From contig JANXNS010000224.1 in assembly GCA_025353965.1 (NCBI GenBank), forward strand, positions 1 through 36,293: a stretch of DNA of 36,293 bases, in the 5' to 3' direction. Shown here piece by piece: positions 1 to 6,430 of this stretch. The position numbers and the translations under genes were made by a program. The stretch is from Aquihabitans sp. (GTDB lineage Bacteria > Actinomycetota > Acidimicrobiia > Acidimicrobiales > Iamiaceae). The notes below the pieces were generated by a model that was not told the origin of the DNA, ran no database searches, and saw only the letters and a program-made list of their open reading frames with translations. How positions within the stretch are numbered: position 1 is the stretch's first letter; each line of letters opens with the position of its first letter.

Positions 1-1
1 G

Positions 2-487
2 ACCGAGCGCGAGCGCGAGGCCCTGTTCGACCGCATTGTGGGCTGGTGTTCGGCCTGGTCCGTGGGCCACGCATCGCATCAAGAGTGCGACGAGCTGGGC
101 ATGTCCGAGGCCCAGCGCTTGGCGGCCCGGCGAGCGATTGAGGGGCTCAGCGTTGTGCCCGACCGGGTGCTGGTCGATGGCAAGTGGGACTTCATTGGTG
201 GCGGGATCACCAAGATGATCGTGAAGGGCGATGCGACCTGCCTCTCGATTTCTGCGGCCAGCATTTTGGCCAAGGTCACCCGCGATCGGCTCATGCGGCT
301 CGAAGACGAACATTTTCCGGCCTATGACTTTGCGTGGAACAAGGGCTATCCGTGCCCTCGTCATACGCAGGCACTACGAGGTCTGGGACCGTCGGCAATA
401 CACCGTCGGAGCTGGTCGTTTATGGATGACATTCCGTGGACGGGCGCCCATCGGTACTTCCGGCCGGAGCAGGAATCACTGTTCTGA
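2..487 (+). CDS. rnhB: Ribonuclease HII, C-terminal part (5' end outside window)
   Basis: Cleaves the RNA strand of RNA/DNA hybrids and nicks at single ribonucleotides left in DNA; cytoplasmic, metal dependent. The open frame runs in from the window edge, so the start and the first catalytic Asp/Glu are not visible; 161 residues remain. The family signature is clear: a KGDAxxxSISAASILAKVTRD segment around residues 75-95, then the NKGYPCPRH motif and a conserved LGPSAIHRRSW segment near the C terminus. It ends in a hydrophilic tail (PEQESLF) at base 487. The next gene lies in the same direction after a roughly 180-base gap. The identity is secure; only the upstream truncation is a limit. Confidence 0.95.
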   Translation, partial: TEREREALFDRIVGWCSAWSVGHASHQECDELGMSEAQRLAARRAIEGLSVVPDRVLVDGKWDFIGGGITKMIVKGDATCLSISAASILAKVTRDRLMRLEDEHFPAYDFAWNKGYPCPRHTQALRGLGPSAIHRRSWSFMDDIPWTGAHRYFRPEQESLF

Positions 488-528
488 ACTCCACCCCGCC
501 CCCGCCCCCGCCTGAGCGAAGTTGTCGC

Positions 529-555
529 AGTTAGGCCGTCCATGTCGCCCTAACT
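529..555 (+). terminator. Weak inverted repeat after rnhB
   Basis: Arms AGTTAGG (529-535) and CCTAACT (549-555) pair perfectly around a 13-base loop, about 40 bases after the rnhB stop. There is no T-tract, so this is only a candidate terminator. The rest of the 488-666 gap holds a C-rich CCCGCC repeat (about 494-512) and nothing else I recognise. Confidence 0.3.
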
Positions 556-666
556 ACGACCACTTCGGCGGTGTGGGCTTCGGCGGTGGGACTTCGGGGT
601 GGGGCGTTGGCCGAGCCGCTCAGGCAGGTTCCCTCGTCCAGATCAGGGTTTGGTTCCGTAAATTCC

Positions 667-1413
667 ATGATGCAGACGATCGGTCATGTTCCCCCTACAC
701 GCCTGCTTGGCCGGTACTCCTATCCCACCAGCCATCGGGTCATTGAGTTTTCGGCGGTCATAGCGTTCATCGGCTTTGGCGGTGTTTTTGCCGTGGGCCT
801 CGCCAGTTCGTTCATTGGTTCGTTTGACGGGGCAACGGTGGCCGTGACCATGGTCGCCGTGTTGGTGGCGGCGTTGGCGGCGGATTTTGCTTCGGGCCTG
901 GTCCATGCGGTGTGCGACAACTTGGGTTCGGTCCACACACCGGTTGTGGGCCAGAAGTTCATCCGGTCGTTCCGCGAGCACCACAGCGATCCGCTGGACA
1001 TGACCCGTGGAGATTTCATTCGGGTCAATGCCGACAATTTCCTGATCTGCCTTCCCATCCTGATCCCGGTCACGCTTTGGCTCGACGTAGATGGGCATCC
1101 GTTTCTGGCGACGTTCCTGGTGGCGATGATGGGGTTTGTTGTGGTCACCAACCAGATCCACAAGTGGGCCCATACCGCTGAGGTCCCCGGTCCGGTTCGG
1201 TGGCTTCAGGCCCATCGTTTGGTGCTGTCGCCCGAACATCATCGGGTCCATCACACTCCGCCGTATGACTCGCATTACTGCATCACGTCAGGGCTGACGA
1301 ACCCGTTCCTGACGCGCATCGGCTTTTGGCCGGCTCTGATGCGGCTCTGTCACCGTGTCGGACGTATTGGTCATCACGAGGCGGCGGCGGCCGGAACGAG
1401 CTCCGGCCGGTAA
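667..1413 (+). CDS. CarF/PEDS1 (TMEM189)-type lipid desaturase, candidate plasmanylethanolamine desaturase
   Basis: Family members (Pfam lipid desaturase domain PF10520) introduce the vinyl-ether double bond that turns plasmanyl into plasmenyl phospholipids (plasmalogens), an O2-dependent di-iron reaction at the membrane. Visible hallmarks are the histidine clusters: LVHAVCDNLGSVHTPVVG, FREHHSDP followed by TRGDFIxxNADN, NQIHKWAH, and EHHRVHH followed by HYCITSG. This order and wording match the family closely. Hydrophobic segments flank the motifs (residues about 18-65 and 110-150). The frame stays open up to a GTG at 571, but the ATGs at 667/670 put the first membrane segment at a normal distance and follow a TAAATT box at 659-664, so I prefer them. 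No alkyl-ether lipid synthase lies nearby. The family is secure; the exact lipid substrate is inferred. Confidence 0.88.
   Translation: MMQTIGHVPPTRLLGRYSYPTSHRVIEFSAVIAFIGFGGVFAVGLASSFIGSFDGATVAVTMVAVLVAALAADFASGLVHAVCDNLGSVHTPVVGQKFIRSFREHHSDPLDMTRGDFIRVNADNFLICLPILIPVTLWLDVDGHPFLATFLVAMMGFVVVTNQIHKWAHTAEVPGPVRWLQAHRLVLSPEHHRVHHTPPYDSHYCITSGLTNPFLTRIGFWPALMRLCHRVGRIGHHEAAAAGTSSGR
1388..1409. terminator. Hairpin at the convergent desaturase/acyl-CoA dehydrogenase end
   Basis: Perfect 8-base arms CGGCCGGA (1388-1395) and TCCGGCCG (1402-1409) around a 6-base loop. The stem ends one base before the TAA of the left gene and 7 bases before the stop of the opposing gene at 1416, so it can serve both strands as a terminator or RNA 3'-end protector. 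There is no T-tract. Confidence 0.5.
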
Positions 1414-1415
1414 AT

Positions 1416-2669
1416 TCAGTTCTTGGCGAGATCCTTGAACGGGCTCTTGGAGTCGATCCCTGGCTCCTTGGGGAGGCCGAGTACCCGCTCGCTCACGATG
1501 TTGCGAAGGGTTTCATCGGAGCCACCGGCAATACGCATGCCGGGCGTCCCACAAATGAACATGGACCATGCCCACGTGCCCCACTCGCCGGTGTCGGCTT
1601 GTACACGCGGGCCCAGCACCTTGGCTACGAACTCAGCCGTGGCGGTGAGGTTGGCCGTGAGAGCGAGCTTGCCGATGGAGAGTTCCGGACCAGGTAGGCC
1701 GCCGGCCTTCATCTTGGCGGCGGCCCGCATGTTGGTGAATTTGGCCACTTGGTAGCCGGTATAAAGCCTGGCCAATTCGTCGCGAAGCACGGGATCTTCC
1801 GAGACGCCGAAATGCCGCATCATCTCGATGAGCCGAGTGGCACTGGCTAGGCCCAGGCCACCCCCACCGCCACCGCCACCGATGCTGGCTCGCTCGTTCA
1901 TGAGGGTGGTAAGGGCAACCGACCAGCCCATGTTCACATCTCCAAGGCGGTGATGGTCCGGTACGCGCACTTCGTTGAAGAACACCTCATTGAAAGCGGT
2001 GCCGCCGGTCATCTGCCGTAGCGGCCGCACCTCCACGCCGGGGGCGTGCATGTCCACCACAAAGCCGGTGAGCCCTTTGTGCTTGGGCATGTCTGGGTCG
2101 GTTCGACAGATGATCTCGCCGATGTCGGAGTAATGGGCGCCGGAGGTCCAGACCTTTTGTCCGGTGACGATCCATTCGTCGCCATCTCGCTCGGCCTTGG
2201 TCTGGAGACCAGCAAGGTCCGAACCGGCGCCGGGCTCGCTGAAGAGCTGGCAGCCCACCAATTCGCCGGAGAACATGCGGGACAAATAGGCGTGGGTTTC
2301 GGCGGTGCCGTGGGCCAAAATCGTGGGGGCAACCATGCCGAACCCGATGCCAAAGAAGCTCTGGTTGGCGACGTCGTAGCCACCTTCGAGCGACCGGTAG
2401 AGCTGCTCATGGGCCCGGCTCAGGCCGCGGCCACCGAGTTCGGTTGGCCCGGTAATCCAGTGCAGGTCAGCTTCGGCCCGCTGGCCCAGCCACCCTTTGG
2501 CGGCGGCCAACAGGCGGGCCTCTTCGGCCGGGGTGAACTCCTCGAAGAGGGCAACGTCGTCGTCACCCTGACCCCACGCGAACTCGGCGGCGGCCGGTTT
2601 TGGCGCCGCGTTGGCCTCCAAGAACGTGGTCGCTTCGATGCGAAATTCGTCGAGCGTTGTGTCGGTCAC
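1416..2669 (-). CDS. Acyl-CoA dehydrogenase (FadE-type)
   Basis: FAD-dependent alpha,beta-dehydrogenation of an acyl-CoA, the first step of a beta-oxidation-type pathway; cytoplasmic. The 417 residues have normal family length. Seen in order: an N-terminal helical domain, the FAD/substrate segment CQLFSEPGAGSDLAGLQTKA (about 140-160), the WTSGAHYSDIG flavin-contact segment, the LTGFVVDMHAPGVEVRPLRQMTGG beta-domain region given here only in part, and a C-terminal GMRIAGGSDETLRNIVSERV segment typical of actinobacterial FadE proteins. The start is GTG at 2669 with GAGGA upstream. An eight-glycine run (about residues 262-269) is unusual but in frame. A 22-base palindrome 27 bases upstream is a likely repressor site. 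The acyl substrate cannot be read from sequence. Confidence 0.93.
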   Translation of the reverse strand: MTDTTLDEFRIEATTFLEANAAPKPAAAEFAWGQGDDDVALFEEFTPAEEARLLAAAKGWLGQRAEADLHWITGPTELGGRGLSRAHEQLYRSLEGGYDVANQSFFGIGFGMVAPTILAHGTAETHAYLSRMFSGELVGCQLFSEPGAGSDLAGLQTKAERDGDEWIVTGQKVWTSGAHYSDIGEIICRTDPDMPKHKGLTGFVVDMHAPGVEVRPLRQMTGGTAFNEVFFNEVRVPDHHRLGDVNMGWSVALTTLMNERASIGGGGGGGGLGLASATRLIEMMRHFGVSEDPVLRDELARLYTGYQVAKFTNMRAAAKMKAGGLPGPELSIGKLALTANLTATAEFVAKVLGPRVQADTGEWGTWAWSMFICGTPGMRIAGGSDETLRNIVSERVLGLPKEPGIDSKSPFKDLAKN

Positions 2670-2695
2670 GGCGTCGGCATCCTCGGGGAAGGGAA

Positions 2696-2717
2696 AACTT
2701 GACTACTCGGTCAAGTT
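2696..2717. promoter_or_regulatory. Perfect palindrome, candidate operator (TetR type) for the acyl-CoA dehydrogenase
   Basis: AACTTGAC (2696-2703), a 6-base spacer, then GTCAAGTT (2710-2717): 8-base arms without mismatch. It lies in the intergenic stretch between the divergent acyl-CoA dehydrogenase (start 2669) and the membrane protein gene at 2821. Each arm contains a TTGAC, so it could also overlap a -35 element. Size and position fit a TetR-family fatty-acid regulator; the regulator itself is not in the window. Confidence 0.55.
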
Positions 2718-2807
2718 AGCGGTTGCGATCATTGCTCGCACGTCCGCGCCGGCTCAGTGGCAGCCCGGTTGCCGGGGCCGGACTGTGGCCCGCCATCCGG
2801 TCACCGA

Positions 2808-2813
2808 TACCGT
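2808..2813 (+). promoter_or_regulatory. -10 box, leaderless start of the 2821 gene
   Basis: TACCGT lies 7 bases before the ATG at 2821, the distance expected when transcription begins at or next to the start codon. No Shine-Dalgarno sequence is seen. The same hexamer precedes the gene starting at 5533. Confidence 0.45.
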
Positions 2814-2820
2814 CGATGCC

Positions 2821-3219
2821 ATGGAGCGCATGCGTCCGTACTCGGTGACCACCTTTTCTGTCATCACCCTTTTCATATGGGGTAACCGCATTTGGTTGGC
2901 ATGGACCAACGCGGAGGACAGCGTGGCCCGCAAAATCGTGTGGTCCACCCCGATCACCGCGTTTGTGATCGCTGCATTGATCTCGCTGGTGCTGTTGTTC
3001 CGTGGCGGCGATGCCACCCGCGGTCGATTCCGCCAACTCGTCCAGGTCTTTGCCGGCGGCACGGTGATCTACTGGGCTATCCGCGGCCCAATGATCTTGT
3101 TGGCCGATCACCCGGCTCCGTTCAAAGTGGTCCATGCAGTTTTGGCGATCGTGTCGGTCGTAGCCGCGGTAGGCGCTTGGCGCTCGCAGGACACGGTCAG
3201 GTCTGGCACGCTCGCCTGA
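2821..3219 (+). CDS. Small four-helix membrane protein, unknown function
   Basis: A 132-residue protein with four hydrophobic segments (about 8-25, 42-60, 72-93 and 103-121) and short polar links; no catalytic motif and no family I can name. The frame is open further upstream to 2611, inside the opposing acyl-CoA dehydrogenase, but the ATG at 2821 is preceded by a TACCGT -10 box 7 bases away, which favours this start. Its TGA overlaps the ATG of the next gene (TGATG at 3217-3221), so it is translationally coupled to the phospholipase-like lipoprotein and may act with it at the membrane. That link rests on gene order only. Confidence 0.7.
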   Translation: MERMRPYSVTTFSVITLFIWGNRIWLAWTNAEDSVARKIVWSTPITAFVIAALISLVLLFRGGDATRGRFRQLVQVFAGGTVIYWAIRGPMILLADHPAPFKVVHAVLAIVSVVAAVGAWRSQDTVRSGTLA

Positions 3220-4433
3220 TGCACAGGAGGCGCGGGGTCAAGGCTCGGTTTGCAGCGGTTGTGGTTCTGCTGGGCGGGATGGCCGCCCTGGGGGCAGCTG
3301 GTTGCAGCGGGAAGTCCGACAGTGCAAAGGCGCCGAGCACGGTAAAGACCACGACGGGGCCGTCCACCGCTAGCTCAGGTGACGCGCTTCGGCTCAACCA
3401 GATCCAGGTCATCGGTAGCCACAACAGTTTCCATGTTGCGGCGCCGGCGGCGGAACACGCGCTCTTGGTGGCGCTCAATCCTGAGCAGGCCAAGCAGCGG
3501 ACGTACAGCCACCCGTCGATCACTACCCAGTTCGCTGATCAGAAGGTCCGTCAGATCGAGCTCGACATTTTTGCTGACTCGAAGGGCGGCCTCTACGCCC
3601 GCCCGTCGCTACGGCGTCAGGCGGGGCTCGATCCGTTGGTCGACGAGGTGCCAGAGATGGCCAAGCCTGGAACCAAGGTGCTCCACGAGCAAGACGTCGA
3701 CTACCACTCGATCTGCCCGACCTTGGTGGCCTGCCTCACCGAACTCAAGGCCTGGTCCGACGCCAACCCCAGCCACGTGCCCGTAGCGGTCAACATACAA
3801 TTCAAGGACGGTCCGTTGATCTTCAACGTGCCCGATCAGACCAAGCCAGAGAAGTGGACGGCCGCGACCATGCAAGCCATGGACGGGGAAATCAGGTCGG
3901 TCTTTCCGGTAGACCAACTCATCACGCCCGATGACATCGCGGGGAGGGCTGCCACCCTGGAACAAGCGGTGCTGGCCAACGGCTGGCCCACCCTGGGCGA
4001 GAGCCGCGGCAAGGTGATGTTCCTCATGGTCAATGGCGAGCCCTACCGGTCGAGCTACCTCAAGGCTCATCCCGGCCTCAAAGGCGCGATCTTGTTCACC
4101 AATGCCGAGCCGGGCCAGCCCGATGCCTCATTCGTCGGCGTCGACGATCCGGTGACTGGCGCGTCACACATCAAGGAATTGGTCGCCCAGGGATACCTAG
4201 TGCGCACCCGGTCGGACGAGCCAGATGTGGAGGGGCGGACGGGAGACACCACACGCCGCAACGCGGCTCTGGCCAGCGGGGCCCAATGGATCAGTACCGA
4301 CTACCCCGGTCCTGACGGGGCCAAGCAGCAGTACGCAACGGCCTACGTGGTGAAACTGCCCGGGTTCCGGGCCGCCCGCTGCAACCCCGTCACCGCGCCG
4401 AAGGACTGTAACGATGCGAGCGTCGAACCCTAA
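3219..4433 (+). CDS. Lipoprotein of the Ca2+-dependent phosphoinositide-specific phospholipase C family
   Basis: Predicted to cleave the phosphodiester of phosphatidylinositol-type lipids outside the membrane (PI-PLC TIM barrel, PF16670-like). The 404 residues start with a basic stretch, a hydrophobic helix and the lipobox LGAAGC (Cys29), so it should be lipid anchored. A Thr/Ser-rich linker follows. The catalytic region shows IGSHNSFH (first histidine, about residue 69), a QIELDIFAD segment, VLHEQDVDYHS (second histidine) and a late WISTDYPGPD segment, all typical of the family. The start overlaps the stop of the upstream membrane protein. Its 3' end overlaps the opposing transporter gene by four bases (CTAA carries both stops). 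The family is convincing; the natural lipid substrate is not known. Confidence 0.85.
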   Translation: MHRRRGVKARFAAVVVLLGGMAALGAAGCSGKSDSAKAPSTVKTTTGPSTASSGDALRLNQIQVIGSHNSFHVAAPAAEHALLVALNPEQAKQRTYSHPSITTQFADQKVRQIELDIFADSKGGLYARPSLRRQAGLDPLVDEVPEMAKPGTKVLHEQDVDYHSICPTLVACLTELKAWSDANPSHVPVAVNIQFKDGPLIFNVPDQTKPEKWTAATMQAMDGEIRSVFPVDQLITPDDIAGRAATLEQAVLANGWPTLGESRGKVMFLMVNGEPYRSSYLKAHPGLKGAILFTNAEPGQPDASFVGVDDPVTGASHIKELVAQGYLVRTRSDEPDVEGRTGDTTRRNAALASGAQWISTDYPGPDGAKQQYATAYVVKLPGFRAARCNPVTAPKDCNDASVEP

Positions 4434-5533
4434 GCGGGAGCGTCAGACACCGGCGATCCGTCGCTGACCAACGCCCGTTCTACTGGCCCGGAAACCCCGT
4501 TCCAGAGGTCCTGGACCACGACTTGGATGACCCCAGCGGCCGGGATGGCCAACACCGCGCCGAGTAGGCCGAAGATCTCCACGCCCACCAAGACCGAGAC
4601 GAAAATCCCAAGGGCGTTCACGTTGACCGTTCTCGACATCACCGTCACTTGCAGCACGTTGTTTTCGAACTGCTGGTAGAGAACGAAGAAGATGATGGCG
4701 GCAACTCCCGCAGGGACGGAGTGAAGAAAGGCGAAGCCGATGGTGGGAACGGCCCCGAGCGTTGCCCCCACCAGGGGTATCAGGTCAGCGAACGCCACCC
4801 ACAGGGCCAGGACCTCGGGATAGGGGACCCCTGCGATTCGCAGGAACGTATAGGTGGACACGCCGGCGATGATGCTGATCACCACGTTGCCGAACATGTA
4901 CCCCGATACCGCCTTGGCTGAATGCGAGGCCACCCGCCTCACCCGCGCCCGGTGTCGCTCGGGGAGAAGTTTCACCGTGGTGCTGCTTAGGTCTGGACCG
5001 CTGAGGACCAACAAGATGGTCAGCACCAGCACGGTTACCCCGGCGATGATTCCCGAGAACACGGACTGAACCGCACCCAATCCTTTGTCTCCAGCGGCAC
5101 GGGCCTGCTTGTCGATGGTGGCGCGGTTCTTGTCGACCCAGTCCTGGAGTTCGTACTTTTTCACGAGGTGGCCGACAGTGCCTTTGCCCTTCTGGGCATC
5201 TTTCACCATGGTCGGAACGCTGTCGGAGAACTTGGTGCCCTGGTCCACCAGCGGTTTCACGAAGGCGTAGATCAGCCCGGACAGGGCGACGAGGCCGACC
5301 AAAAGCACGAGAAAGGTGGCCAGACCTCGGCGCATTTTCAGTCGGTACTGGAGGAAATCCACGGGGGGCGTGAGGACCACCGCAAAGAAGAGGGCGACCA
5401 TGAGGTAGGTCAACACCTTCCACAAGCGGCCCAGGGCGAGGACGCTGCCGACCGAAACCAAGGTGACCGCTACCACCACCAGGGTGGTGACGGCCACGTG
5501 GCGCACGTCGACGGTCCGTCGTTGCTGCTCCAT
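4430..5533 (-). CDS. AI-2E family (PerM/TqsA-type) transporter
   Basis: A polytopic inner-membrane protein of 367 residues. The family (PF01594) includes exporters of autoinducer-2 and Na+/H+ antiporter-like proteins; the substrate here is unknown. Two N-terminal membrane segments are followed by a soluble stretch (about 90-170), then the conserved second half with GYMFGNVVISIIAGV, AFADLIPLVGATLGAVP, an NNVLQ motif and a LLGAVLAIPAAG segment, in the order usual for the family. The frame extends to 5581, but the ATG at 5533 sits exactly 6 bases after a TACCGT -10 box, so I choose it as a leaderless start. It is divergent from the Nfu-like gene. Confidence 0.88.
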   Translation of the reverse strand: MEQQRRTVDVRHVAVTTLVVVAVTLVSVGSVLALGRLWKVLTYLMVALFFAVVLTPPVDFLQYRLKMRRGLATFLVLLVGLVALSGLIYAFVKPLVDQGTKFSDSVPTMVKDAQKGKGTVGHLVKKYELQDWVDKNRATIDKQARAAGDKGLGAVQSVFSGIIAGVTVLVLTILLVLSGPDLSSTTVKLLPERHRARVRRVASHSAKAVSGYMFGNVVISIIAGVSTYTFLRIAGVPYPEVLALWVAFADLIPLVGATLGAVPTIGFAFLHSVPAGVAAIIFFVLYQQFENNVLQVTVMSRTVNVNALGIFVSVLVGVEIFGLLGAVLAIPAAGVIQVVVQDLWNGVSGPVERALVSDGSPVSDAPA

Positions 5534-5539
5534 GGATCG

Positions 5540-5545
5540 ACGGTA
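5540..5545 (-). promoter_or_regulatory. -10 box TACCGT, leaderless start of the AI-2E family gene
   Basis: On the minus strand TACCGT is followed by six bases and then the ATG at 5533. This spacing predicts transcription starting at the A of ATG. No ribosome binding site is seen. Confidence 0.5.
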
Positions 5546-5597
5546 TCCAGAGCAGCCGGACCCCTGAGGGATGGGAGGCAATCTTGCTGCCGGTCGC

Positions 5598-5603
5598 TAC
5601 GAT
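5598..5603 (+). promoter_or_regulatory. -10 box TACGAT for the Nfu-domain gene
   Basis: TACGAT lies 9 bases before the ATG at 5613, predicting a 5' leader of about three bases. The same hexamer is used on the minus strand at 29920-29925. A -35 element is not obvious. Confidence 0.45.
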
Positions 5604-5612
5604 CGGGTCACC

Positions 5613-5945
5613 ATGGGCCAACCGATTGTCGTCAATGAGAAGCCGTCGTCGAACCCGGGGGTTGTCCGGTTCGAGACGAACCGTGCCATCACCGGCATGG
5701 GTCATGAGCGATACCCCGCCGGGACCGAGGTCTGGGGCGAACGACCGCCGGATGAGCTCGCTCGCCGGATCCTGGCCCGCGGCGGCGTAGCCAATGTGCA
5801 GATCAATGGCAATGTGGTCACGGTCAATCTCGAGAAGGGGTCCGATACCACCGGCCTCAAGTCGATTATCGAGAACCTGTACCGCTACTACCCGGACCAG
5901 CCAGGTACTGAATCGGCCGCTGTGGCGGCCCCCGAGCCTGCGTGA
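5613..5945 (+). CDS. Nfu/NifU N-terminal domain-like protein
   Basis: A 110-residue cytosolic protein resembling the Nfu N-terminal domain (PF08712): an NPGVVRFETNRAIT start, then LARRILARGGVANVQINGN and a VVTVNLEKG strand, the pattern in which this domain tracks small targets in Fe-S cluster delivery. It has no CxxC cluster-binding motif, so it is not a complete Nfu scaffold and must act as a stand-alone N-domain or adaptor. The start at 5613 is set by the TACGAT box 9 bases upstream. Its TGA overlaps the GTG of the next gene (GTGA at 5942-5945), coupling it to a cytochrome c lipoprotein. The family call is moderate. Confidence 0.7.
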   Translation: MGQPIVVNEKPSSNPGVVRFETNRAITGMGHERYPAGTEVWGERPPDELARRILARGGVANVQINGNVVTVNLEKGSDTTGLKSIIENLYRYYPDQPGTESAAVAAPEPA

Positions 5946-6367
5946 GGCCCCCGTCGGGACGGTCTCGGCTCCATGTCCTGCCTGCGGCATCACTCCTCAT
6001 GGTGGCCGCGGGGATGTTGGTCGTGGCCTGCGGCGGTGGCGGGGGTACTGCTGGTGCGCCCCAACCCACCTCGGCGGCGGGTAAGCGTGGCTTGGTACTG
6101 GCCGAACAATCTGGTTGCCAGGCCTGCCATACCGCGAATGGTAAGAACTCCACTGGCCCCACGTGGAAAGACCTCGCTGGCTCGAGGATCAAGTTGGACG
6201 GGGGCAAGACGGTCGTGGCCAACGACAGTTATCTGACGCGGTCCATCATCGCTCCCAAGAGCCAAGTGGTCTCTGGCTATGCCGGGATCATGCCTGGCAA
6301 CGACCTGAGCGAAGATCAGGTGGCAGACATCGTGGCCTATCTGAACGAGCTCTCGTCGCTGACCTGA
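5942..6367 (+). CDS. Monoheme c-type cytochrome lipoprotein
   Basis: A small electron carrier on the outer face of the membrane. The 141 residues begin with a basic region, a hydrophobic helix and a lipobox ending VVAC (Cys30), followed by a glycine run. The heme motif is CQACH (Cys59, Cys62, His63); the likely distal ligand is Met117 in GIMPGN, followed by LSEDQVADIVAYL, the C-terminal helix of class I cytochromes and of caa3-type oxidase heme domains. The start is GTG, overlapping the stop of the Nfu-like gene. It could pass electrons to a terminal oxidase or to the cytochrome-fused monooxygenase encoded 2.5 kb downstream; both partners are inferred. Confidence 0.9.
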   Translation: MRPPSGRSRLHVLPAASLLMVAAGMLVVACGGGGGTAGAPQPTSAAGKRGLVLAEQSGCQACHTANGKNSTGPTWKDLAGSRIKLDGGKTVVANDSYLTRSIIAPKSQVVSGYAGIMPGNDLSEDQVADIVAYLNELSSLT

Positions 6368-6395
6368 ACCGGTCGTAGGGCAACCAAAACATCGG

Positions 6396-6424
6396 TTGCA
6401 GAGATCGAACAAGTGTTCGATACT
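6396..6424 (+). promoter_or_regulatory. SOS-controlled promoter of imuA'-imuB
   Basis: TTGCAG (6396-6401), a 17-base spacer and GATACT (6419-6424) make a good sigma-70-type promoter. The first transcribed base is predicted near 6431, which is a GTG codon in frame with imuA', so the mRNA should be leaderless. The spacer contains the LexA box. Confidence 0.75.
6404..6421. promoter_or_regulatory. LexA-binding SOS box
   Basis: The 18-base site ATCGAAC-AAGT-GTTCGAT is a perfect inverted repeat and matches the actinobacterial LexA consensus TCGAAC-N4-GTTCGA. It sits between the -35 and -10 boxes, where bound LexA would block RNA polymerase. Confidence 0.9.
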
Positions 6425-6430
6425 GGCTCA

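Noticed and set aside
494-512. C-rich CCCGCC repeat after rnhB as a structured element
   Set aside because: Too short and simple; no partner sequence nearby.
643-1275. 210-codon minus-strand frame opposite the CarF-like gene
   Set aside because: Basic, motif-free translation; the plus strand carries the conserved histidine motifs.
1855-1885. Run of glycine codons in the acyl-CoA dehydrogenase as a possible frameshift or assembly artefact
   Set aside because: The frame is intact on both sides with family motifs; it is a simple codon repeat.
2046-2702. 218-codon plus-strand frame antisense to the acyl-CoA dehydrogenase
   Set aside because: The opposing frame has full family motifs; this one is a low-complexity mirror frame typical of high-GC DNA.
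4395-4470. Search for a terminator at the 4430/4433 convergent end
   Set aside because: Only short 4-5 base arms with long loops were found; not reported as a feature.
4785-5993. 402-codon minus-strand open frame across the AI-2E and Nfu/cytochrome genes
   Set aside because: It is a Pro/Arg/Gly-rich shadow of three well-supported genes, in the wrong frame, without any domain.
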